Notes under the pieces: generated by a model
The model's input: only the letters and a program-made list of their open reading frames with translations
Told to the model about the DNA's origin: nothing
Database searches by the model: none
Made by a program: the position numbers and the translations under genes
In this document: positions 1 to 9,865 of the stretch, one piece after another
Layout: every line of letters starts with the position of its first letter
How positions within the stretch are numbered: the stretch's first letter is position 1
DNA from: Shewanella japonica
GTDB taxonomy: Bacteria > Pseudomonadota > Gammaproteobacteria > Enterobacterales > Shewanellaceae
Direction: 5' to 3'
Assembly (NCBI RefSeq): GCF_002075795.1
Contig: NZ_CP020472.1
Location: forward strand, 2,215,001-2,279,000
Length of the DNA stretch: 64,000 nucleotides

Positions 1-2
1 AA

Positions 3-671
3 GCGGTCACAAGTTCTAGCCAGCAAGAGCCGACTGAACAAGAACAATCTGCAGAGAAAGATAAATTAGAAAAGCAAGACCAAGTAGAGCAGGCAGAAAA
101 AGAACAAGCTGATCAGGAAAAGGTTCAACAACAAAAAGATGAAGCAATTATCAAGGCACTTGCAGCAAGAGATCTTGAAGTTAAAACTCACGAACAAGCT
201 CATGCTGCAGTCGGTGGCAATTATGCTAACTCTCCTGAATATACCTACGAAAAAGGTCCGGATGGTAAGCGTTATGCAGTAGAAGGTAAGGTAAATATTG
301 ATGTCGGCGTGATAGAAGGGGATGCTCAAGCTACGGTTACTAAGATGCAGAAAGTTTACGCTGCAGCAATGGCACCCGTTCAGCCTTCATCAGCAGATTT
401 ACAAGTCGCTGCAGAAGCGACTCGAAAATTAAATGAAGCTAAAAAAGAGCTTATAGTCGAGCGACAAGAAAAAGTAATGTCGACAGAGGAAACTCAACAT
501 ATTAATGACTTAGGTCAGATTTTTAACAATGATGATGGTGACAGCCTCAATAGTGGACTAGAGCTTGAACAGCTTAATTCCACATTGTCTGATCAATCAA
601 ACTTTCAACCAGCCCCTCAATCAGAACGTGAAACCAATACACGTTTATCAGCCATTGATATCGCTGTTTAA
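3..671 (+). CDS. SprA-like putative metalloprotease, C-terminal part (5' end outside window)
   Basis: An open frame runs from the left edge to a TAA at 669-671 (222 residues seen); the start lies upstream of the window. A Glu/Lys/Gln-rich, probably coiled-coil stretch (about residues 5-55) precedes the motif HEQAH, an HExxH-type zinc site, followed by AAVGGNYANSPEYTYEKGPDG and a VDVGVIEGDA-type segment. That combination is what I remember of the SprA-related family (annotated elsewhere as putative metalloprotease CJM1_0395 family). The last 70 residues are polar and low-complexity. The gene is convergent with the LysR gene 50 bp away. Family assignment is from memory; no substrate is known. 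Confidence 0.75.
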   Translation, partial: AVTSSSQQEPTEQEQSAEKDKLEKQDQVEQAEKEQADQEKVQQQKDEAIIKALAARDLEVKTHEQAHAAVGGNYANSPEYTYEKGPDGKRYAVEGKVNIDVGVIEGDAQATVTKMQKVYAAAMAPVQPSSADLQVAAEATRKLNEAKKELIVERQEKVMSTEETQHINDLGQIFNNDDGDSLNSGLELEQLNSTLSDQSNFQPAPQSERETNTRLSAIDIAV

Positions 672-719
672 TCAATTATCTGCAATATGCTACAGCGTTA
701 TCGTCTATTTAATAAAAGC

Positions 720-1616
720 CTAAAGTCGAGTAAGCCCATGCTGTTGTAGAATCAGCGATTCCAATAATTGGCTAGCAGGACCTTGTCTATCGCGGTTGGG
801 TACAACCAGTGAAAGTTGTATTTTCCGACTTGTGCTGCCGATTAATGACAATCTATGTAGTGACTTATTAGCAATGTCTTCACTGACTAAATAAGCGGGT
901 AACCAACAAAATCCCAACCCATTTTTTAAAATGGTAATGGCCTCATGAAAATTGGTTACCGTCCAGCGTTGTTCTGACTTAAGCCAACCTGTCTCGATGG
1001 TTTTTTCTTTTGCGGTATCTTTAATAACGATTTGCAAATGTTGCGCTAATTCTTGATCGTCATTAATCACTGATTGTTGTGCTAATGCGTGTTCAGGGGA
1101 GCATACTAATATCATTTCTGATTCACAGATAGATTCTGCAATAAAGCCTTTCGGGGGAACACAACAAATAGCGATATCTGCTTGTTGTTGCGTAATTAAC
1201 TCATGAGTACCAGAAATGACAGAATCGATAATAGTGACTCGAGTGCCCCGACTATGTGGTAAGAAGGCTTGCAATGCACCGACTAAATAATGCATCGGAT
1301 AGATGAGTTCTCGAGCAATAGTTAAATTTGGCTCCCAACCTTGCCCTAGATTACTGGCAAGTAACTCTAAATCATCCACAGTTTGAGTTAAATGACGGGA
1401 GCGTCTTAGTAATACTTCGCCTTGCTCAGTTAGATAGGCTTTTCTGCCTTTAACTTCAAGTAACTGAATACCGAGCTGCGATTGTAATTTAGCGACTGCA
1501 TGATTTAGTGAAGATTGACTTTTATTCAGTTTTTCAGCCGCTTGCGCGTATCCACCGTAATCCACAACTGATTGTATTATTCGCCATTGTTCTAGGGTGG
1601 ATTTAGCTCTACTCAT
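720..1616 (-). CDS. LysR-family transcriptional regulator
   Basis: This 298-residue protein has an N-terminal winged helix-turn-helix (about residues 8-66; the segment YGGYAQAAEKLNKSQSSLN is the recognition region) followed by a LysR substrate-binding domain (about 92-295). Length and domain order are typical of the family. It is the terminal gene on the minus strand here, convergent with the SprA-like gene, and separated from the upstream secreted-protein operon by a strong terminator hairpin, so it is probably transcribed on its own. The inducer and targets cannot be read from the sequence. Confidence 0.93.
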   Translation of the reverse strand: MSRAKSTLEQWRIIQSVVDYGGYAQAAEKLNKSQSSLNHAVAKLQSQLGIQLLEVKGRKAYLTEQGEVLLRRSRHLTQTVDDLELLASNLGQGWEPNLTIARELIYPMHYLVGALQAFLPHSRGTRVTIIDSVISGTHELITQQQADIAICCVPPKGFIAESICESEMILVCSPEHALAQQSVINDDQELAQHLQIVIKDTAKEKTIETGWLKSEQRWTVTNFHEAITILKNGLGFCWLPAYLVSEDIANKSLHRLSLIGSTSRKIQLSLVVPNRDRQGPASQLLESLILQQHGLTRL

Positions 1617-1649
1617 TTTTTTCTCTATTTGTATTTTACTATTTTATAT

Positions 1650-1678
1650 AAAAATGGCGCGTTGTATAACGCGCCATA
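1650..1678 (-). terminator. Rho-independent terminator after the 1692-2816 gene
   Basis: A perfect 10-bp stem (ATGGCGCGTT / AACGCGCCAT, 1654-1677) with a 4-nt loop is followed on the minus strand by a T-rich tract. It lies 14 bp beyond the stop of the 374-residue secreted protein and separates that operon from the LysR gene. Confidence 0.85.
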
Positions 1679-1691
1679 TAACAAGTTAAGC

Positions 1692-2816
1692 TTACTTGTT
1701 TGGTTTAATCTTCTCTTTTGAAGTGACTTGCACTGGCAAATACTTTTGAGTTGCTTTGATATTTGCTAAGTATGGGCCTTTATGCAGCGTTTTTGGCCAA
1801 TCTAATAGCATCATTGCCAGCACATTTCGATGTTCTCCCATGACCATATCAGGATTTCCTCTTGGTGATGGAATAAGCTGATACTCAGGATTAAACGATG
1901 AGGTTATGTGATCTTGAGTTTTCTTCACCACAGGATGATCTCGCTGGCCTGTAAGTAAGAAACTAATACCTACTTCGGCAATAATATCGTCAGTGGCGTC
2001 AGTTAAAATTCGTTCAATATTGCTATCGAAATAGTCTAAAATCCATTGGAATTCTTTTTGACTCACTTCTTGTTGATAATAGCCGCTTGCAGCAAAAATA
2101 AAGTGCGTCATACCGTAGAGTTTGTTTCTAAATTGCCTTTTATCTAATTCAGAATCCTGCTCATTTGGGTAAGTCTCAATAAACGCTTTTTTATATTCTG
2201 CGACATAATCGCCAACATTAAGCTGTTTAGCCCAATAGACATAGTTTACCAGTTGTGCTGCCCATGCTTTTATCATTGCAGGATCGGTTAATGCTGGCGC
2301 TAAATCATATGATTTTACTGACTTAACCATTTGCTGATGACAAGGTCCCATAAAGCCTAATTCATCAGTTCTACTTGCATAACGTAATAAAATATCACTG
2401 TAGAAAATGAACTCAGGGAAGGGCGTTAGTGCTTTTTTACGAGCTTTAGCACGAGGGCCTTTACCTAACACGCTAATCGCTTGTTGGCTTTGTTCATTGA
2501 TAAAATTAGGTTTATCTACGTTACAAGCAAAGAAGTTTTGGCGCTCAGTAATGGTAATAAGATCAATTAATGCAGCATTAGAATACTTTTCATCACCTGT
2601 CATTCGATACATTCTTAAACCATAGTGCCCTTGAATTCTTGGCGGCAAAGAATACATGTTTTGTTCTAGGTTCACTTGAATTGCACTTCGTACTTGTTCA
2701 TGTGTGAGCTGGTGATCGTTGGATTCACCAGTTTTAGCGAAACTTGCACCAGAGGTGAGTAACAAAGAAAAACTAGCTAAACAAGCAAATGATTTAATCT
2801 TTCGAATTGCCGTCAT
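1692..2816 (-). CDS. Secreted protein of unknown function (374 aa)
   Basis: The first 28 residues form a typical signal peptide (basic n-region, hydrophobic core, cleavage near SFAKTG). The mature part looks all-helical and soluble, with several Trp/Tyr-rich segments (for example AQLVNYVYWAKQL and LAMMLLDWPKTLH) and no catalytic motif I recognise. It may belong to the DUF3541 group found in Vibrio and Shewanella, but that is a weak recollection. Its start overlaps the end of the 616-residue gene by 23 bp, so the two are translationally linked and likely work together, at the end of the operon containing the ATP-grasp ligase and retropepsin-like protein. A terminator follows. Confidence 0.7.
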   Translation of the reverse strand: MTAIRKIKSFACLASFSLLLTSGASFAKTGESNDHQLTHEQVRSAIQVNLEQNMYSLPPRIQGHYGLRMYRMTGDEKYSNAALIDLITITERQNFFACNVDKPNFINEQSQQAISVLGKGPRAKARKKALTPFPEFIFYSDILLRYASRTDELGFMGPCHQQMVKSVKSYDLAPALTDPAMIKAWAAQLVNYVYWAKQLNVGDYVAEYKKAFIETYPNEQDSELDKRQFRNKLYGMTHFIFAASGYYQQEVSQKEFQWILDYFDSNIERILTDATDDIIAEVGISFLLTGQRDHPVVKKTQDHITSSFNPEYQLIPSPRGNPDMVMGEHRNVLAMMLLDWPKTLHKGPYLANIKATQKYLPVQVTSKEKIKPNK

Positions 2817-4644
2817 TTATGATTCTCCTGATGATGGATGAAATATCAGTGGGTGGCGCTAGTATAATGGCCAATTGCTCGCTGAGAATTAAATTATCTT
2901 CATTAACAATAAAAATTTCAAAAACTTGACGCGCTGTTACTGACGATTTACGAGAGTGAATAATGACATTAACAAGTGCTTGATACCATAGCGGTAAATA
3001 ATACTCGATGCCTTCGTTAGCAATGCCGTTAAAACTATAGGTTAAATCTGCCGCTTCATACCAGTGTGAATTAAAACTATTATAAAAAGTGTTGTGTAAA
3101 CTTGCTGTGTCTAAATGAGATGTTGAATAGAACTGCATTATTAACTGACTTCTAAACGCTCTTAATTGCTGCTGATAAACGCTAGCGGCTTGCTCACGCG
3201 CCGAGGCTTGCAAGTGTGGGACACGCAGTTGTATATATTGGCTTAACCAATGCTGGCCAAGTTGATGGTGGTCCGCTGAAGCGCCAAATTTATTGTTTAA
3301 GTAAAATTGACTGCCTCTAGCAAGTCCCGAAATAGCCTGCGCTATCGCGTCAATAACGTTTAATGCTTGTCTTCTATTTTTGATTTTTTCTCGATAACTG
3401 ATGCTAACCTGCGCAAATTGATGCCCGATCACAGGGTAACGTATGGTGTGGCTCGTTGTTTTCTCGCCAGGGTGGATAAATAACTCGCCTAATAAACGTT
3501 TGTCATGCCAAACACGTATGGTCGTGTTTTGATTTGCATTTAACGTGAGATTTTCAGTATCAGTATCAGTATCAGTATCAGTATCAGTATCTTTATCTGT
3601 ACCGGTAAGGTTTAAATTATTAGTTTGTTGCGAGGGTAGATTATTATCGAGCTTATGAGCATAAGGCTTAATCACGTCGAATGTAACGCCAAAATCACTT
3701 AGCACGTCCATGCTTTGTTCGATTAACGTTAACGCTGACGTTGTGCCTTGATATGCTTGATGAGGCAGCGTTGCGAGATGCTGACCAATATTCCATGGAG
3801 CTACATTGATGTTGTTTGTTTGAGAATCTAAAAATCTTGTGATTTGTGCAGAGGTTAAATTGCTGTCGTAATATTGCGCTGAGTAAATTGATGGCTTAGC
3901 GGCATTAGATGCCATTTTAATTGTTTTAATTGCAGCAAGTGGCGTTTTATTTTTTTCTTTCGCTCTTGTTTGGTAAGCAATCCAAGCACTTTTTCTGCAT
4001 TGTTCATCAGGTTGTAAAATAAGGTATTTTGCTAAACTGATATCAAAATCTTTCTTATTTCTTTCGTTAGTTTCTACGTTACTCATGTCGAGCGTTTCTT
4101 TTGACTTGATTTCCGCTGTCGCTGAGTTAATTGGTTGAGGTAATTCACAGCCAGATTGATTAAATACCATTGAGAGATATTGGCTTTGTAAGTTTCGCCT
4201 AATTGTTGCTTGCGCATTATGGAGTTGCGACTTGAGGTTAATATCTAACTGTGTGGCTTTTAATGTGGCCAGTCTTAACGATAATTTGGCGTAGGTAGGC
4301 TCATCATTTTCAAGCTTACTGATCAACTTCGTTAAGTTAGGAGAATTGAGCATGGCTTGTAATTCATCAGCAAGATGTAGCTGACACATTAAGATGCTTT
4401 CACGTTGATTATCTTGGGCTAAGTCACGATAGTAATTCAGTCTATCATTGATGTTATTAAAGCCAAGGGTGAGCTGCTCAAATTGAACTGCTTGAGTTGA
4501 AGTACTGGCTTGAGTATCAAGCTGAGATAATGTTGGCTTAAATTGCAAACATTGCTGAATGAAGAGGTTTAAAGGACTGGCAACTGCCGGAGCAGTTGCC
4601 ATAAGACTAAAAACTAGGATTACTACAAAAGTGTTCTTTTGCAT
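2794..4644 (-). CDS. Large secreted protein of unknown function with a (Asp-Thr)n tract
   Basis: This 616-residue protein starts with a signal peptide (hydrophobic core VVILVFSLMATAPAVA) and has no other membrane segment, so it is predicted periplasmic. I recognise no domain. Near residues 350-363 lies an Asp-Thr repeat encoded by six tandem CAGTAT hexamers (plus strand), which can vary in length without shifting the frame. The N-terminal third contains long amphipathic helices. The gene overlaps the 3' end of the ATP-grasp ligase gene by 38 bp and the next secreted-protein gene by 23 bp, placing it in one minus-strand operon. A role next to a peptide ligase is inferred from context only. Confidence 0.7.
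   Translation of the reverse strand: MQKNTFVVILVFSLMATAPAVASPLNLFIQQCLQFKPTLSQLDTQASTSTQAVQFEQLTLGFNNINDRLNYYRDLAQDNQRESILMCQLHLADELQAMLNSPNLTKLISKLENDEPTYAKLSLRLATLKATQLDINLKSQLHNAQATIRRNLQSQYLSMVFNQSGCELPQPINSATAEIKSKETLDMSNVETNERNKKDFDISLAKYLILQPDEQCRKSAWIAYQTRAKEKNKTPLAAIKTIKMASNAAKPSIYSAQYYDSNLTSAQITRFLDSQTNNINVAPWNIGQHLATLPHQAYQGTTSALTLIEQSMDVLSDFGVTFDVIKPYAHKLDNNLPSQQTNNLNLTGTDKDTDTDTDTDTDTENLTLNANQNTTIRVWHDKRLLGELFIHPGEKTTSHTIRYPVIGHQFAQVSISYREKIKNRRQALNVIDAIAQAISGLARGSQFYLNNKFGASADHHQLGQHWLSQYIQLRVPHLQASAREQAASVYQQQLRAFRSQLIMQFYSTSHLDTASLHNTFYNSFNSHWYEAADLTYSFNGIANEGIEYYLPLWYQALVNVIIHSRKSSVTARQVFEIFIVNEDNLILSEQLAIILAPPTDISSIIRRIINDGNSKD
3555..3590. repeat. Hexanucleotide tandem repeat, CAGTAT x6, in coding sequence
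   Basis: Six perfect copies of CAGTAT lie inside the 616-residue secreted-protein gene, encoding Asp-Thr pairs on the minus strand; imperfect copies flank them. The unit is a multiple of three, so slippage changes protein length, not frame. Confidence 0.95.
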
Positions 4645-5563
4645 AAGCGACGCGTTCTTCCACTGATAACGTCGGTCCTTTTAGACCTTCGACATGTTTA
4701 AGTCTTCCTACTATCCCTTTTCCATTTGCTGTTTGAATAGCAAGTCCGGGACGTGCATTGAGCTCAAGTAATAAAGGCCCACGTTCTTTATCTAATACCA
4801 TATCAGTACCTAAGTAACCCAGTTCACACATCTCATAAGCGCTTGATGCGGTATGTAACAGTGTGTCCCAATTGGGTACTTGAATTTTTGATAATTCAAA
4901 GTTGGTATCTGGGTGTTTAAGCACTGGTTTATCGAACTGTACAGCATGCAGGCTCTTACCTGTCGCGATATCTAAACCAACACCAACTGCGCCTTGGTGC
5001 AAATTAGCTTTGCCGTCTGAGGCTGCAGTAGAACATCGAAGCATTCCCATGACGGGGTAGCCTTTGAAGATAATCAACCGAATATCTGGAACACCTTCAT
5101 AACTGAAACCGTCAAAAACCGGATCAAATTGAATTAAGCCTTCAACAATACCGACATCTGGCTTACCGCCTAAGGAGAATAAGCCACTCAATATGTTTGA
5201 TACATGACGGTAGACTTCATTAGGGGTAACTTCATCACCATTAGGTTTGTAGTAACGTCCATTTTCTACATGGGTAATAACTAAAATCCCTTTACCACCT
5301 GATCCTTTAGCGGGTTTGATAACAAAGCCACTTCTTCCTAAAACCATTTGTGGGATTTCATTAATTTTATGTTGTTCTTCAACAACACCAATTAAGTCAG
5401 GCACCGCAATATCGTTAGCTAGCGCAAGCTGCTTTGTAATCAATTTATCATCAACACGCTTGTAAAACTTACGTGGATTATATTTGCCAATATAATCGAT
5501 ATTGCGCTTATTCATGTTTAACACGCCATTTCGGCGTAACTCCCAAGGCCAAGCAAAGTTCAT
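4607..5563 (-). CDS. RimK-related ATP-grasp amidoligase (alpha-L-glutamate ligase-like)
   Basis: This 318-residue protein has ATP-grasp hallmarks: an ATP-binding loop FVIKPAKGSGGKGI (about residues 81-94) and the metal-binding segment LLLELNARPG near residue 270. The family (TIGR02291-type, related to RimK) is expected to join an amino acid to a carboxylate using ATP; the acceptor is unknown. It is predicted cytoplasmic. Its ATG overlaps the stop of the 7TM gene (TAATG) and its 3' end overlaps the next gene by 38 bp, so it sits mid-operon. Linkage to an inactive-transglutaminase/7TM protein and a retropepsin-like protein is a recurrent gene neighbourhood, thought to modify or process a peptide or cell-envelope substrate. 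Confidence 0.88.
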   Translation of the reverse strand: MNFAWPWELRRNGVLNMNKRNIDYIGKYNPRKFYKRVDDKLITKQLALANDIAVPDLIGVVEEQHKINEIPQMVLGRSGFVIKPAKGSGGKGILVITHVENGRYYKPNGDEVTPNEVYRHVSNILSGLFSLGGKPDVGIVEGLIQFDPVFDGFSYEGVPDIRLIIFKGYPVMGMLRCSTAASDGKANLHQGAVGVGLDIATGKSLHAVQFDKPVLKHPDTNFELSKIQVPNWDTLLHTASSAYEMCELGYLGTDMVLDKERGPLLLELNARPGLAIQTANGKGIVGRLKHVEGLKGPTLSVEERVAYAKEHFCSNPSF

Positions 5564-7067
5564 TACTTATCTCCAGCCAAAGGCTTAAAGCGTTTAAGCT
5601 CTGTTAAGCGATATCCTGTGTATTGTCCCATCACAAGAACTAAGGCTAAAATCACCAAGTGAATACCTAAGAAGTTAAATACCCAATGTTGGATTAGCGT
5701 GTTACTCATTGCCAAATAAGCTAAGGTTGCGACAAATAGACTGCCGCCACCTGCCATCATGACTGATTTAGGGCCTTCTTCTTCCCATAAAATCGACATT
5801 CTTTCAATCGTCCAAGCAAGAATAATCATCGGGAAGAAGGTAATAGTTAATCCTTCACTAAGCCCAACCTTATAAGAGATAAGGGTAAATAAGCCAATGA
5901 TGAAAATAACCACAATGATGACGGCCGATATTCGGGATATTAGCAGTAAGTTGAGCTGCGATAAGTAAGAACGAATCATCAAACCAAACGCCACAATTAG
6001 CAAGAAGCCGATTAGACCTGTCAATAATGTAGTTTGTATAAAGGCGAGGGCGATTAATACTGGCATAAACGTACCAGACGTTTTAATCCCGATGATGACG
6101 CGTAAGAATACGACGACTAACACACCAATAGGAATTAATAGAATGCCTTTAAAGGTGCTTTGCTCTTCAAGTGGTAATTGATACAAAGAGAAGTCTAAGC
6201 TATCGGTATTCATCATCATATCGATAGAGGTCGCTAAGGCTGAGCGAGTCTCTTGTAACATTGAGAAGTTAACTTGTGAATTACTCCCCCAGTTACATCG
6301 AGTACTGATAAGCCATTGTGCTGCCAAAGAACCAAGTTTTCAGGACGGCCTTGTTTATTATTTTCAACGTCAAATAATACCCACTCACCATCTTGGTAGA
6401 CTTGAACATACGGATTTAATTGTTGACGACGACGCTGATCTTCAAGCATTAAGCCGCTAACTTGTTTAGCAGGAACCCCTTTAGATTGCATCATATGTAA
6501 AAATAGTTGGGTACGCGTATTTACCGATAACAATAGGGCGAGATTTTGAGATTGATTACTGTCATTAATCACAGACATAAGCTGCTGCGCGAAAGACAGA
6601 TTACTGGCGCTTCGTTCCCATACATCATTGATAATTTGTTCAGCTGCACCGCGCTCTGTAACTTGCCAAAGGTATGGTTCAGGAGTTACAGGTTTTTCTT
6701 CTGCATCGACTGATAACTGACCCGTAGGCACTAATGTGACGCGATAGTACAGAGATTGGCGGCCTGAAGCTTCACGTATTGACCACACAGCACGGCGATC
6801 TTCACCTTCAGAGATGTTTAGGCCATAACCTGCAGATGTGGCATTTTCAGCAAGCACGTCAAATGCGGGATCTTGTGGTAAAGACAAAGATGCTTCAGCA
6901 GGTTTGTCTGTGCCATTGAACATCACTTTGGCTTCAACTGACCAGCTTTGAACTTGTTTGCCCGGAAAAAACGGTACGTTATGCTCAACACTTCGATAAA
7001 TACTGGTACTAATGCCAAATATAAAAAGTAGGGCGACAAAGATAAAAAACGGTTTACGAGAATGCAT
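5563..7067 (-). pseudogene. Inactive transglutaminase fused to 7 transmembrane helices, frameshifted
   Basis: Two overlapping frames (6234-7067 and 5563-6327) together give what is usually one protein of about 500 residues: an N-terminal membrane anchor, a periplasmic transglutaminase-like domain lacking catalysis (to about residue 250), then a seven-helix membrane domain. The first frame ends sensibly at DVTGG; the second resumes at SNSQVNFSM. Adding one G to the five-G run at 6286-6290 would join them as TGGSNSQ, so a single-base deletion, or a homopolymer sequencing error, explains the split. It lies between the retropepsin-like lipoprotein (8-bp gap) and the ATP-grasp ligase (overlapping TAATG). 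If the deletion is real, only the soluble half is made with certainty. Confidence 0.82.
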
Positions 7068-7075
7068 TTTAAGTC

Positions 7076-7840
7076 CTATTGGCTGTTAGTCGCTGCTTGT
7101 TGCGGTTTTTTACCGTGAATATAAATTTGGCCGACATCAACAACTGCAATGTCTTTCATAAACTTACGACCGAGCAGTAATGGATATTCAAGATGGCTTC
7201 GGTCGGTTAAGTTTAAATCTGTTTCAGCTGCATATTTGCCAATTTTTAGATGAGCATGGATTACTGGGCGTCTATCGTCTGGTGCATCTGCATCTTGTTT
7301 AATACGTACAAATCGCTCAACTTTATGCTCGAATGTATTACCTGGTTGATCTTTTCCATTGGTCATTACATCAAAACGAACCCACTGAACACCGTTTCGT
7401 TCAAAAAGAACGATATTTCTGGCGTCTAATGAAGAAGACTCAGCACCGGTATCAATACGTGTTTCAAATGACGCTTTAAGTTCATCGACATAAACATGTT
7501 CAACTTCACCAAGCATGATTTTGTCAGACACTGCAGATTCAGGACATTGCGGAGCTTCACTTAGCTGTGCAAGCGCAGCTGCATCATCATTCATTTTTTT
7601 AGATTGTTTTGCTAGTGCATCGGTAATCTGTAATTTTAGATCGTTTACTTCAGCGCTTAAGCTTTGCATCTCGGCGGTAGAGTGGGCGCATTGTGCATTA
7701 ATGGCTTCAATGATGGCAGTTTGAGACGAAGCTAAATTTGCATTTAACTCATCACTTCCAACTGGCGTGATTTTGTCTTTACTTGCACAACCGGCCATTA
7801 AAGTAGCGGTGATTGATAAAACGATTACCTGCTTTAACAT
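7076..7840 (-). CDS. Retropepsin-like lipoprotein (putative ATP-dependent zinc protease family)
   Basis: This 254-residue protein begins with a lipoprotein signal and lipobox (LMAGC, Cys17), predicting an envelope lipoprotein. A short coiled coil follows (about residues 40-90). The C-terminal domain has an aspartic-protease-like DTGAESSSLDA motif (about residues 132-142) and a second strand YPLLLGRKFM, the pattern of the PF05618 family, named a zinc protease but structurally retropepsin-like. It opens the minus-strand operon with the 7TM-transglutaminase and ATP-grasp genes. A role in cutting or processing the product of the ligase is plausible but inferred. Confidence 0.85.
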   Translation of the reverse strand: MLKQVIVLSITATLMAGCASKDKITPVGSDELNANLASSQTAIIEAINAQCAHSTAEMQSLSAEVNDLKLQITDALAKQSKKMNDDAAALAQLSEAPQCPESAVSDKIMLGEVEHVYVDELKASFETRIDTGAESSSLDARNIVLFERNGVQWVRFDVMTNGKDQPGNTFEHKVERFVRIKQDADAPDDRRPVIHAHLKIGKYAAETDLNLTDRSHLEYPLLLGRKFMKDIAVVDVGQIYIHGKKPQQAATNSQ

Positions 7841-7909
7841 GACAATTCCTGTTATTAATACATCTGAATTTATTATTTTTACTATTTGTTATTACTAACA
7901 AGTGTAAGG

Positions 7910-9630
<1,721 letters not shown>

Positions 9631-9795
9631 CTGCAGTAACTTGAAAAAATCGTAATTTCATTTTAGCTAATCCTAGCAAATAGCAGCAAGTATCCTATTG
9701 GTATTTTTTGTATTTTTTTATTTATTTAGCTAATTTTGCATAATTTTTTAATGTAAGAGGTCAAATGGTCGATATAAATCGGTATGATGAACATA

Positions 9796-9815
9796 AATGT
9801 AAAAACTTTTACATT
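9796..9815. promoter_or_regulatory. Perfect 9-bp inverted repeat, candidate operator
   Basis: AATGTAAAA-AC-TTTTACATT is a perfect inverted repeat 51 bp upstream of the GTG of the GGDEF gene and about 165 bp upstream of cmoA. The half-site resembles TGTAAA of TyrR-type boxes, but the spacing (4, not 6) does not fit. The bound factor is unknown. Confidence 0.45.
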
Positions 9816-9865
9816 GTTAGCAGAAGTTCTTAATAAATTTTTTACAGAAGGGAATCACTGATAAA

